The position numbers and the translations under genes were made by a program. 7,387 nucleotides of DNA from JAVXNW01 sp036645575 (GTDB lineage Bacteria > Bacillota > Clostridia > Christensenellales > Aristaeellaceae). The stretch lies in NCBI GenBank assembly GCA_036645575.1, contig JAVXNW010000112.1, positions 1 through 7,387 of the forward strand. The letters run 5' to 3'. The notes below the pieces were generated by a model. That model searched no databases and was not told the DNA's origin. It saw only the letters and a program-made list of their open reading frames with translations. Positions 1-6,724 of the stretch are shown piece after piece (position 1 is the stretch's first letter; each line of letters begins with the position of its first letter).

Positions 1-1
1 G

Positions 2-967
2 TCCGGGCAGCAATTGTTAAACGGATTCGTCGAACAGCTGGCACTTGACCTGCCAAGGTTTATGCGGGCAAGCAGCGGGGAGAAAGCCGCAACGCTGCTA
101 AAGATCATCGGGGTAGGCGGGCAGTTACAGCAATTGGAGACCGACGAAAAACGAGCCTATAACGAACGGCTGGTCATCGGGCGAATCGCCGAGCAGAAAG
201 GCGCGTTCGCAAAGGAGTGTCCACACTTCCCCGACGCGCCGAGTGACATCGTGAGCGCTTCCGACCTAATCCGGGCGCAACAGGACATCCTCACGCGCAA
301 TGGCGAAAACCAGCGCAAGCGCGAGCGTCTGGCGCAGTTGGAGGCCGAGTCGGTGAGGGTCAATGGCGAATTGTCCGAGCTTATGCAGCGCGCTGCCGCG
401 CTCAAAGCAGACCTCGAGCTCGCGCGCAAGTCAGCCCTTGACCTGCACGACGAATCGACCGAAGCGCTCAAGCGCAACATCGAAGACGTGGAAGAAATCA
501 ACCGAAAAGTGCGGGCAAATCTTGACCGCGACAAGGCCGCGGATGACGCGCGCCTGTATACGGAACAATACAACGCCCTGTCTATCGCCATCGACGACAT
601 ACGCGCACAAAAAAGCAAGCTGCTCTTAGGTGCGCCGCTTCCGCTCCCCGGACTGACTGTGGACGACGGATCGCTTTTTTACAACGGGTACGCGTGGGAC
701 AACCTTTCGGGCGCCGATCAGCTGCGTGTCGCCACGGCGATTGTGCGCAAATTGAACCCGCAGTGCGGGTTCGTGCTGCTGGATAAATTGGAACAAATGG
801 ACATTGACACGCTGCGCGAGTTTGGGGCGTGGCTGGAAGGCGAAGGGCTTCAGGCCATTGCGACACGCGTATCGACCGGGAGCGAATGCGCGATCGTCAT
901 CGAGGACGGGTACGCGTCAGAAGCCGGTGCAAGCATTCAACCGACATGGAAAGCGGGTGCGTTCTGA
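2..967 (+). CDS. SMC/RecF-like ABC ATPase, C-terminal part (5'-truncated by window edge)
   Basis: The reading frame is open from the first bases of the window, so the true start and the Walker A half lie upstream; the TTG at 14 is only the first start-like codon. About 321 residues are visible. Counting from that TTG, residues 85-200 are charged and heptad-rich, as expected of a coiled-coil arm. They are followed by an ABC signature (LSGAD, 231-235), a Walker B strand (FVLLDK, 253-258) and a D-loop-like LEQMD (259-263). This order is the C-terminal ATPase lobe of SMC/RecF/Rad50-type proteins. Family knowledge: phage members act on DNA ends or recombination intermediates, often with a nuclease partner, which would be encoded outside this window. 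The residue after the Walker B Asp is Lys rather than the usual catalytic Glu. It precedes the AAA ATPase gene by 54 nt, probably in one operon. The ATPase class is fairly certain; the exact role is not. Confidence 0.8.
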   Translation, partial: SGQQLLNGFVEQLALDLPRFMRASSGEKAATLLKIIGVGGQLQQLETDEKRAYNERLVIGRIAEQKGAFAKECPHFPDAPSDIVSASDLIRAQQDILTRNGENQRKRERLAQLEAESVRVNGELSELMQRAAALKADLELARKSALDLHDESTEALKRNIEDVEEINRKVRANLDRDKAADDARLYTEQYNALSIAIDDIRAQKSKLLLGAPLPLPGLTVDDGSLFYNGYAWDNLSGADQLRVATAIVRKLNPQCGFVLLDKLEQMDIDTLREFGAWLEGEGLQAIATRVSTGSECAIVIEDGYASEAGASIQPTWKAGAF

Positions 968-1008
968 TTATGAAAGCCCAGGCACACAACCGACGGACTG
1001 AAAGCGTC

Positions 1009-1015
1009 AGGAGGG
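1009..1015 (+). promoter_or_regulatory. Ribosome-binding site of the AAA ATPase gene
   Basis: AGGAGGG lies 6 nt before the ATG at 1022. It is a near-perfect Shine-Dalgarno sequence and fixes that start. It also supports a host with canonical Firmicutes-like translation initiation. Confidence 0.75.
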
Positions 1016-1021
1016 ATCAAG

Positions 1022-2146
1022 ATGGAACTTATAAAAGGAAAGCAGCGTAGTGCCATAAAGGTTTGTCTGTATGGCGTCGAAGGGATCGGCAAATCGACGT
1101 TTGCGTCGAAATTTCCCCGCGCGGTATTCTGCGACACCGAAGGATCGACCAAGCACATGGACGTCGCCCGAACGCCGACGCCGCTATCGTGGGTATCCAT
1201 CATCGAACAGGTAAAGTACTTCATCGGCCGTCCCGACGAGCTGGGCACGTTCGTCTTGGACACGGCCGACTGGGCGGAGCGGTTGTGCACAAACCACATC
1301 CTTGCCAAGGCGCAGCTCAACGGCATTGAAGACTTCGGCTACGGCAAGGGCTATACGTACCTTGGCGAGGAGTTTGGCCGGCTGCTTGACCTGCTTGGAA
1401 CGCTGGTGGATCGGGGCGTCAACGTCGTCATTACGGCGCACGCCAAGATGCGCAAGTTCGAACAGCCCGACGAAATGGGCGCCTATGACCGGTGGGAGAT
1501 GAAGCTTTCGAAGACCTGCGCGCCGCTGGTGAAGGAATGGGCCGATATCCTGTTGTTCGCGACCTACAAGACATACGTGATCAATGTGGACAAGCAAGGC
1601 GCGGAAAAGGGGAAAAACAAGGCGTCCGGCGGAGCGCGCGTGATGTATACAACCCATCACCCGTGCTGGGACGCAAAAAACCGGTTCGGGCTGGCGGATG
1701 AAATGTCCTTCGACTTCGCGGGCATTGCAAGCCTGTTTCAAAGCACCGCGCCTGCGCCCCTGCGCGCCCCGGTGGAGGCTTTGCCCGCACAGGCTATCAA
1801 TCCCGCCCCCGCTTCCGCTCCCCCTACCCCTCGCGCCTCCACGCCTGCACCGCGCACGCCGCCGGAACACGCGTCCCCCGCGGCTGCGGCGGAACCCGCA
1901 AAGCCCGCGCCGGCAAAGGCGGAGGACGGCATGAGCGAGATCCCTCGGGCGCTGGCGGAGTTGATGCTGGCCAACAAGGTCGCGCCACATGAGATCCAGT
2001 ACGCCGTGGGGCACACGCGCGGATACTTCCCCGAGGACATGCCAATCTCAGATTATCCAATTGATTTTATCAACGGCTGCTTGGTCGGCGGATGGGACAC
2101 CGTATTCGACATCATATTGAAAAACCGGGACGAATTACCATTTTAA
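1022..2146 (+). CDS. Phage AAA ATPase, RecA/Sak4-like (AAA_24 type)
   Basis: A 374-residue P-loop ATPase. Walker A is GVEGIGKST (18-26). Walker B is FVLDTADW (77-84). A strand ending in VVITAHAKMRKF (135-146) carries the polar sensor residues typical of RecA-fold recombinases of the Sak4/AAA_24 group. The core ends near 240. A Pro/Ala-rich linker (about 241-300) leads to a separate C-terminal domain (about 303-374) with no function I can name. Family knowledge: Sak4-like proteins bind single-stranded DNA and promote annealing or strand exchange together with a phage single-strand-binding protein, and these genes often sit just before DUF669, as here. Start chosen from AGGAGGG 6 nt upstream. 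The ATPase fold is clear; recombinase activity is inferred from fold and neighbours, and a replication-accessory ATPase remains possible. Confidence 0.85.
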   Translation: MELIKGKQRSAIKVCLYGVEGIGKSTFASKFPRAVFCDTEGSTKHMDVARTPTPLSWVSIIEQVKYFIGRPDELGTFVLDTADWAERLCTNHILAKAQLNGIEDFGYGKGYTYLGEEFGRLLDLLGTLVDRGVNVVITAHAKMRKFEQPDEMGAYDRWEMKLSKTCAPLVKEWADILLFATYKTYVINVDKQGAEKGKNKASGGARVMYTTHHPCWDAKNRFGLADEMSFDFAGIASLFQSTAPAPLRAPVEALPAQAINPAPASAPPTPRASTPAPRTPPEHASPAAAAEPAKPAPAKAEDGMSEIPRALAELMLANKVAPHEIQYAVGHTRGYFPEDMPISDYPIDFINGCLVGGWDTVFDIILKNRDELPF

Positions 2147-2158
2147 GATACGGATGCC

Positions 2159-2223
2159 AAAAGCACATTGGGGGCGTATAACGTACCGCCCATTGCGGGG
2201 AAAAGATGTAAAAATGTGCTTTT
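2159..2223 (+). other. Long stem-loop in the leader before the DUF669 gene
   Basis: AAAAGCACATT (2159-2169) is perfectly complementary to AATGTGCTTTT (2213-2223), an 11-bp stem. Inside it, GGGCG and CGCCC around 2172-2190 can form a second small hairpin. The element fills most of the 110-nt gap between the AAA ATPase and DUF669 genes. The right arm ends in TTTT, so it could be a weak terminator or attenuator, but the roughly 43-nt loop is long for a classical intrinsic terminator. An mRNA-processing or protein-binding leader is an alternative. The inverted repeat is seen directly; its function is not known. Confidence 0.5.
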
Positions 2224-2240
2224 GTCACCCTACTCATTTT

Positions 2241-2248
2241 AAGGAGGG
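2241..2248 (+). promoter_or_regulatory. Ribosome-binding site of the DUF669 gene
   Basis: AAGGAGGG lies 8 nt before the ATG at 2257. It favours this ATG over the second in-frame ATG at 2269. Confidence 0.75.
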
Positions 2249-2256
2249 CGTGAAAA

Positions 2257-2724
2257 ATGCAAGAAACCATGGGGAAATCCTACGATTGGGACGATGAAAT
2301 TTCAGTAAGCGTGGGCGGGGACTATCAACTTCTTGCGGCGGGCGACTACGACTTCGAGGTGATCAATTTCGAACGGGCGCGGCACGAGAGCAGCCCCAAG
2401 TTGCCCGCGTGCTGGCAGGCAATCCTTACGCTAGCCGTTGGCGGCGACGAGGCCGCAACGACCATCAAGCACAACCTGTTCCTGCACGAGAAGACGCAAC
2501 GGCTGTTGTCCGCGTTTTTCGCGGCCATCGGCGCGTGCAAAGACGGCGACACCTACAAGATGAATTGGAGCAACGTCATAGGCCAAAAGGGGCGCTGCCG
2601 GGTTGGGGTGCGCGACTGGATCAAGAAGGACGGAACGCCCGGCCAATCAAACGAAATCGCCAAATTCTATCCGGCGGAGCTTCCGGAGGCTACGGCGCCC
2701 ACCTACCAGCAAGGTAGGTTCTAA
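2257..2724 (+). CDS. DUF669 family phage protein, putative ssDNA-binding protein
   Basis: A 155-residue soluble protein with no signal peptide or membrane segment. The N-terminus, YDWDDE (9-14), followed by an L-x-AGDYDFEV strand (25-35) and a beta-rich body ending in a short aromatic tail (YQQGRF), fits my recollection of the DUF669 family of Firmicutes phages. Family knowledge: DUF669 genes lie between a Sak4/AAA ATPase and a helicase and are suspected to encode the phage single-strand-binding partner; the biochemical role is poorly established. Unlike bacterial SSB, the C-terminus is not acidic. Start set by AAGGAGGG. Its stop is 2 nt before the helicase start, so the two genes are probably translationally coupled. 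Family assignment is fairly secure; the SSB role is inference. Confidence 0.75.
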   Translation: MQETMGKSYDWDDEISVSVGGDYQLLAAGDYDFEVINFERARHESSPKLPACWQAILTLAVGGDEAATTIKHNLFLHEKTQRLLSAFFAAIGACKDGDTYKMNWSNVIGQKGRCRVGVRDWIKKDGTPGQSNEIAKFYPAELPEATAPTYQQGRF

Positions 2725-2726
2725 CC

Positions 2727-4340
2727 ATGATCGCGCTTAGACAGTATCAGGACGCGGCGCGGACGGCAATTGAAGCGCAATGGCAATCAGGCGTCAAGAA
2801 GACGCTGCTTGTGCTGGTGACCGGCGGCGGGAAGACCATTATTTTCGCCAAGGTGATCGAGAACTGTGTGAGAAACGGCGAGCGGGTGCTGGTGCTGGCA
2901 CACCGTGGCGAACTGCTCGAGCAAGCCGCCGACAAGTTGCAGATGGTTACCGGTCTAGGCTGCGCGGTTGAAAAGGCGGATCAGTCGTGCCAAGGCAGCT
3001 GGTTCCGGGTGGTGGTGGGATCGGTTCAGACGCTGATGCAGGAAAAGCGCCTGAGCCAATTCCCGCCGGATTATTTCGATACCATCGTTGTGGATGAAGC
3101 GCATCACTGTCTATCTAGCGGATACCAGCGCGTGCTGTCTCATTTTGACGGGGCTAAGGTGCTGGGCGTCACCGCGACGCCCGACCGCGGCGACATGCGC
3201 AATCTCGGCCAATACTTCGAATCGCTTGCCTACGAGTACACGCTTCCCCGCGCGATCAAGGAGGGGTTCCTTGCGCCGATCAAGGCGCTGACCATACCGC
3301 TCACGCTGGACATTACAGGCGTCGGCACGCAGTCCGGCGACTACAAGTGCTCGGAACTCGGCACCGCGCTTGACCCATACCTCTACCGGATCGCGGACGA
3401 AATGGTCAGCAACTGCACCGGGCGCAAGTCGGTTGTATTCCTGCCGCTGGTCGCGACCAGTCAAAAGATGTGCGCCATTCTAAACGACAAGGGGCTGCGC
3501 GCCGCCGAGGTGAACGGCAAGAGCGCCGACCGCGCGGACGTGATCGCCGCCTTTGGCCGCGGCGACTACGATGTGCTGTGCAACTCCATGCTGCTGACCG
3601 AAGGATGGGATTGCCCGAGCGTTGACTGCGTCGTCGTGCTAAGACCGACCAAAGTCCGCAGTTTGTATTGCCAGATGGTGGGACGCGGCACCCGCCTATG
3701 CCCCGGAAAAGACCATCTTCTGTTATTGGATTTTTTGTGGCATACGGAAAAGCACGAGCTGTGCCGGCCGGCGCATTTGATCTGCGACAGCGACGATGTC
3801 GCAGATCGGATGACGCAAAACCTAGAAGCCGCGTCTACGATGCCGGGCGCGGGCGCGGTCGATATCGAAGACGCAAAACAGGTAGCGACAGACGACGTGG
3901 TCGCGTCGCGCGAGGACGCGTTGGCGGAAGCACTGCGCGAAATGAAGCACCGGAAGCGCAAGTTGGTCGATCCGCTGCAATTTGAGATGAGCATACAGGC
4001 CGAGGATTTGAGCGGGTACGTCCCGGCATTCGGCTGGGAAATGGGCCCGGCGTCGGACAAACAACGCGCAACGCTTGAAAAACTGGGCATTTTCCCGGAC
4101 GAAATCACCTGTTCCGGCAAGGCCGCCAAGATCCTCGACCGGCTGGACAAGCGGCGCGAGGCCGGGCTTACAACGCCCAAGCAGATTAGGTTCCTAGAGC
4201 AAAAGGGGTTTAAGCATGTGGGAACATGGACATTTGACGCGACGCGCAAGTTGATCGACCGCATCGCCGGCAACGGATGGACGGTACCGCGCGACATCAA
4301 TCCGGCAGATTACAGACCAAAGTCTTTAAACGATCAATAA
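2727..4340 (+). CDS. SF2 DEAH-box DNA helicase (SSL2/ResIII type) with duplicated C-terminal motif
   Basis: A 537-residue protein with a full set of superfamily 2 motifs: RQYQ near the N-terminus (5-8), motif I TGGGKT (32-37), Ia VLAHR (56-60), II DEAH (123-126), III TAT (149-151), V around LLTEGWDCPS (289-298) and VI QMVGRGTR (316-323). It is expected to be an ATP-dependent DNA translocase that unwinds or remodels forks during phage replication. After the helicase core comes a charged spacer (about 375-435) and two similar modules of about 38 residues: one starting ASDKQRATLEKLG (442) and one starting TTPKQIRFLEQKG (482). These may bind DNA. The start is 2 nt after the DUF669 stop, with an imperfect ribosome-binding site, AAGGTAGG at 2711-2718, placed inside the DUF669 gene. 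Helicase identity is certain; the precise role is inferred from context. Confidence 0.92.
   Translation: MIALRQYQDAARTAIEAQWQSGVKKTLLVLVTGGGKTIIFAKVIENCVRNGERVLVLAHRGELLEQAADKLQMVTGLGCAVEKADQSCQGSWFRVVVGSVQTLMQEKRLSQFPPDYFDTIVVDEAHHCLSSGYQRVLSHFDGAKVLGVTATPDRGDMRNLGQYFESLAYEYTLPRAIKEGFLAPIKALTIPLTLDITGVGTQSGDYKCSELGTALDPYLYRIADEMVSNCTGRKSVVFLPLVATSQKMCAILNDKGLRAAEVNGKSADRADVIAAFGRGDYDVLCNSMLLTEGWDCPSVDCVVVLRPTKVRSLYCQMVGRGTRLCPGKDHLLLLDFLWHTEKHELCRPAHLICDSDDVADRMTQNLEAASTMPGAGAVDIEDAKQVATDDVVASREDALAEALREMKHRKRKLVDPLQFEMSIQAEDLSGYVPAFGWEMGPASDKQRATLEKLGIFPDEITCSGKAAKILDRLDKRREAGLTTPKQIRFLEQKGFKHVGTWTFDATRKLIDRIAGNGWTVPRDINPADYRPKSLNDQ
3779..3807 (+). other. Perfect 11-bp inverted repeat inside the helicase gene
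   Basis: GATCTGCGACA (3779-3789) and TGTCGCAGATC (3797-3807) are exact reverse complements separated by 7 nt. The segment encodes residues 352-360 (ICDSDDVAD) just after helicase motif VI. The dyad symmetry is seen directly. It could be a protein-binding site, an mRNA hairpin or a by-product of codon choice; nothing nearby tells which. Confidence 0.5.
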
Positions 4341-4368
4341 CAGACTGCGGTTTGTTATGCAGGAATGC

Positions 4369-4374
4369 GAGGGG
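4369..4374 (+). promoter_or_regulatory. Ribosome-binding site deciding the primase-helicase start
   Basis: GAGGGG lies 8 nt before the ATG at 4383. The alternative in-frame ATG at 4365 has only AGGA directly abutting it, too close to serve. The site therefore favours 4383, which removes six residues from the longest possible protein. Confidence 0.55.
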
Positions 4375-4382
4375 TAAAGGGC

Positions 4383-6647
4383 ATGACGGAATCAAAGATT
4401 GACGTGCGGGAAGCGCTTGCGCACATAGACCCCGCGCGATTGAACTACCAAGACTGGGTAAATGTCGGGATGGCGTTAAAGGACGAAGGGTTGCAAGCCT
4501 CGGACTGGGACGCGTGGAGCCGCATGGACTCAAAGCGCTATCACGCGGGCGAGTGCGACCGGAAGTGGGCCGGGTTTAACGGATCGGCCAACCCGGTAAC
4601 GGCGGGAACCATCGTGCATATGGCGATGGCATCAGGATGGACGCCCGCGCAGGACGAGGGGCGCGAGCTCGAATGGGACGACGTGATCGGCAATAGCCAT
4701 CTGGGGGATCTGGTGGTGGTTGACCGGAACTGGATCGAACAGCGCGAAGTCGCCCAGCCGGACGACTGGAACCCTGCAGGGCAATTGGTTCGGTACCTTG
4801 AAAATCTATTCGAGGCAAGCGATATGGTGGGGTATGTGACCGAATCGCGGGCAAAGGAAGAGGACGGAAAGCCCATCAAATACCTGCCAACAACCAAGGG
4901 CAGCTACAGCCGGACGGCGGGCGAATTGATTGAGCAGCTGAACAAGTGCGGCGGGGATATCGGGCGCGTGCTGGGCGACTACAAGCCCGAAGCGGGGGCG
5001 TGGATCCGGTTCAACCCATTGGACGGGCAAGGGATCAAAAACGAAAACGTCACCGAATACCGCTACGCGCTGGTGGAATCGGACGAACTGGACATCGAGC
5101 GGCAACACGCGATTATTCACGAAATGGAACTGCCCGTCGCGGTGCTGGTGCATTCGGGCGGCCGCTCGCTGCACGCCATTGTCCGCATCGGCGCGACGGA
5201 TTACAACGAATACCGCAAGCGCGTCGACTACCTATACAGCGTGTGCCAGAAAAACGGGCTTAAGGTGGATCCGCAGAACCGAAACCCATCAAGACTCAGC
5301 CGTATGCCGGGCGTTATGCGGGGCGGGCGCAAGCAATTTATCGTTGCGGAAAACATCGGAAAGGCTGATTACAACCAGTGGCACGACTGGATCGAAAGCG
5401 TCAACGACGATCTGCCCGATCCCAAATGTTTGGCCGAAATGTGGGACAACATGCCGCCACTTGCGCCGACGCTGATTAGCGGCGTGCTCAGGCAGGGACA
5501 CAAGATGCTGCTGGCCGGACCCAGCAAGGCGGGCAAAAGCTACGCGTTGATCGAACTGTGCTGCGCCATTGCAGAGGGCAAAAAGTGGCTTACATGGCCC
5601 TGCGCGCAGGGGCGCGTGTTGTACGTGAACCTCGAACTCGACGAAGCCAGCTGCTGGAACCGCATTAAAAGCGTGTACAAGGCGCTGGGCTACGCGCCGG
5701 ATCACACCGAGAATCTGGACGTGTGGAACCTGCGCGGCAAGGCAATTCCCATGGACAAGCTCGCCCCCAAGTTGATTCGCAGAGCGGCCAAAAAGCACTA
5801 CATTGCCATCGTGATCGATCCCATCTACAAGATCATCACGGGCGACGAAAACAGCGCCGACCAGATGGCTAATTTCTGCAACCAGTTCGACAAGGTCTGC
5901 ACCGAACTTGGGTGCGCCGTCATCTACTGCCACCATCATTCCAAGGGGCAGCAGGGCGCAAAGCGATCCATGGACAGGGCCAGCGGATCAGGCGTATTCG
6001 CGCGCGATCCCGACGCGATGATGGACATGATCCAGCTTGCCCCCAACGAATCCACCCTGAAGCTGCTGGGCGACCGTGCGGTATGCGCGACGTGCGCAAA
6101 GTGGATGGAATGGAACGATGAATGGACGTCGCAGATGTCGCAGGACGCGCGCTGCAGCGCCCCACAGATGCTTGAGATGTGCCGGCGGATCATGCAGCCT
6201 GCCACCTACGCGGCCATGCTGGCCGCCGCAGACAGCGCGCGAGAAAGCGCCGAGAAGCGCACCGCGTGGCGCATAGAGGGCACGCTGCGCGAGTTTGAGC
6301 GGTTCGAACCGATTGACCTATGGTTCGATCACCCGGTGCATCACGTGGACGATATCGGGTGCCTGAAGGACGTGGACGCGGACGGCGAGAGCGCGGTTCC
6401 GCCTTGGCAAAAGGCGCTAAAGGCCAGAAAAGAAGGCGCCAAATCAGCACAAAAAGACGCCAAAACGGCGTTTGAAGAGGCCATCCAAAACGCCAATTTC
6501 GGGAGTCCGCCAACCAAAAAAGAAGTCGCGCAGTACCTGGACGTGTCGGAAAGGACGGTCGCAGACCGACTAAAAAACTACGGAGGATACGCAATTGACA
6601 AAAACAATGGCTATGTCATCGTGCCGACTTCATGCGGCGGGGAGTAG
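4383..6647 (+). CDS. Fused primase-helicase: PriCT-2, AEP-like primase, AAA_25 (RepA-type) ATPase, C-terminal HTH
   Basis: A 754-residue multidomain replication protein. Residues about 8-86 resemble a PriCT-2 domain (DWVNVGMALK, then a DWDAWSR and KW-x-GF pattern). Residues about 225-330 carry archaeo-eukaryotic primase-like motifs: VESDELD (231-237) as motif I, SLH within SGGRSLH (258-264) as motif II and D296 in GLKVDPQN as motif III, followed by SRLSRMPG (303-310). A RecA-fold ATPase comes next: Walker A GPSKAGKSY (379-387), Walker B AIVIDP (475-480), sensor-like YCHHHSKG (515-522) and SGSGVFARDPDA (534-545), typical of RepA/AAA_25. Residues about 709-736 form a likely helix-turn-helix (KKEVAQYLDVSERTVADRLK). 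It probably primes and unwinds at the phage origin, with the HTH perhaps giving site recognition. The last codons overlap the start of a 35-bp repeat array. AAA_25 is near certain; the primase assignment is motif-based and less sure. An alternative start is 4365. Confidence 0.85.
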   Translation: MTESKIDVREALAHIDPARLNYQDWVNVGMALKDEGLQASDWDAWSRMDSKRYHAGECDRKWAGFNGSANPVTAGTIVHMAMASGWTPAQDEGRELEWDDVIGNSHLGDLVVVDRNWIEQREVAQPDDWNPAGQLVRYLENLFEASDMVGYVTESRAKEEDGKPIKYLPTTKGSYSRTAGELIEQLNKCGGDIGRVLGDYKPEAGAWIRFNPLDGQGIKNENVTEYRYALVESDELDIERQHAIIHEMELPVAVLVHSGGRSLHAIVRIGATDYNEYRKRVDYLYSVCQKNGLKVDPQNRNPSRLSRMPGVMRGGRKQFIVAENIGKADYNQWHDWIESVNDDLPDPKCLAEMWDNMPPLAPTLISGVLRQGHKMLLAGPSKAGKSYALIELCCAIAEGKKWLTWPCAQGRVLYVNLELDEASCWNRIKSVYKALGYAPDHTENLDVWNLRGKAIPMDKLAPKLIRRAAKKHYIAIVIDPIYKIITGDENSADQMANFCNQFDKVCTELGCAVIYCHHHSKGQQGAKRSMDRASGSGVFARDPDAMMDMIQLAPNESTLKLLGDRAVCATCAKWMEWNDEWTSQMSQDARCSAPQMLEMCRRIMQPATYAAMLAAADSARESAEKRTAWRIEGTLREFERFEPIDLWFDHPVHHVDDIGCLKDVDADGESAVPPWQKALKARKEGAKSAQKDAKTAFEEAIQNANFGSPPTKKEVAQYLDVSERTVADRLKNYGGYAIDKNNGYVIVPTSCGGE

Positions 6648-6653
6648 TTTTTC

Positions 6654-6688
6654 ATGGTCTCCGCTATGGCGGCGGCAACCATGTTTTT
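6654..6688 (+). terminator. Terminator-like hairpin, repeat unit 1
   Basis: ATGGT (6654-6658) pairs with ACCAT (6678-6682) and CCGC (6661-6664) with GCGG (6672-6675), with a CT/CA internal loop and a 7-nt apical loop, followed by G and TTTTT (6684-6688). The outer pairing differs in bases from unit 2 yet is still a stem. It lies directly after the primase-helicase stop, where an intrinsic terminator would be expected. The T tract is short, so termination may be partial. Confidence 0.45.
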
Positions 6689-6689
6689 A

Positions 6690-6723
6690 TGGTCTCCGCT
6701 ATGGCGGCGGGGACTAGGTTTTT
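6690..6723 (+). terminator. Terminator-like hairpin, repeat unit 2
   Basis: TGGTCTCCGC (6690-6699) pairs with GCGGGGACTA (6707-6716) over 10 bp including two G-T wobbles, with a 7-nt loop, then GG and TTTTT (6719-6723). The shape is that of an intrinsic terminator on the + strand. Two such elements in a row suggest either reinforced termination or a regulated attenuator. Confidence 0.45.
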
Positions 6724-6724
6724 A

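Noticed and set aside
684..917. 12-bp direct repeat ACGGGTACGCGT at 684-695 and 906-917
   Set aside because: One or two 12-mers are expected to recur by chance in a window this size, and both copies lie in frame over similar residues (GYA), so coding explains them.
970..1050. A 26-codon frame starting ATG at 970, overlapping the AAA ATPase start
   Set aside because: It has no convincing ribosome-binding site, a low-complexity basic product, and it spans the strong ribosome-binding site of the next gene.
1184..2014. Long open frame on the - strand opposite the AAA ATPase (similar ones at 3566-4300 and 5289-5939)
   Set aside because: These are mirror frames produced by GC-rich codon use of well-supported + strand genes. 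Their products are Arg/Ala/Ser-rich and show no motifs.
2117..2149. Possible promoter with TTGAAA at 2117 and TAAGAT near 2144
   Set aside because: The spacing is about 21 nt and the -10 match is poor, and it overlaps the end of the AAA ATPase gene.
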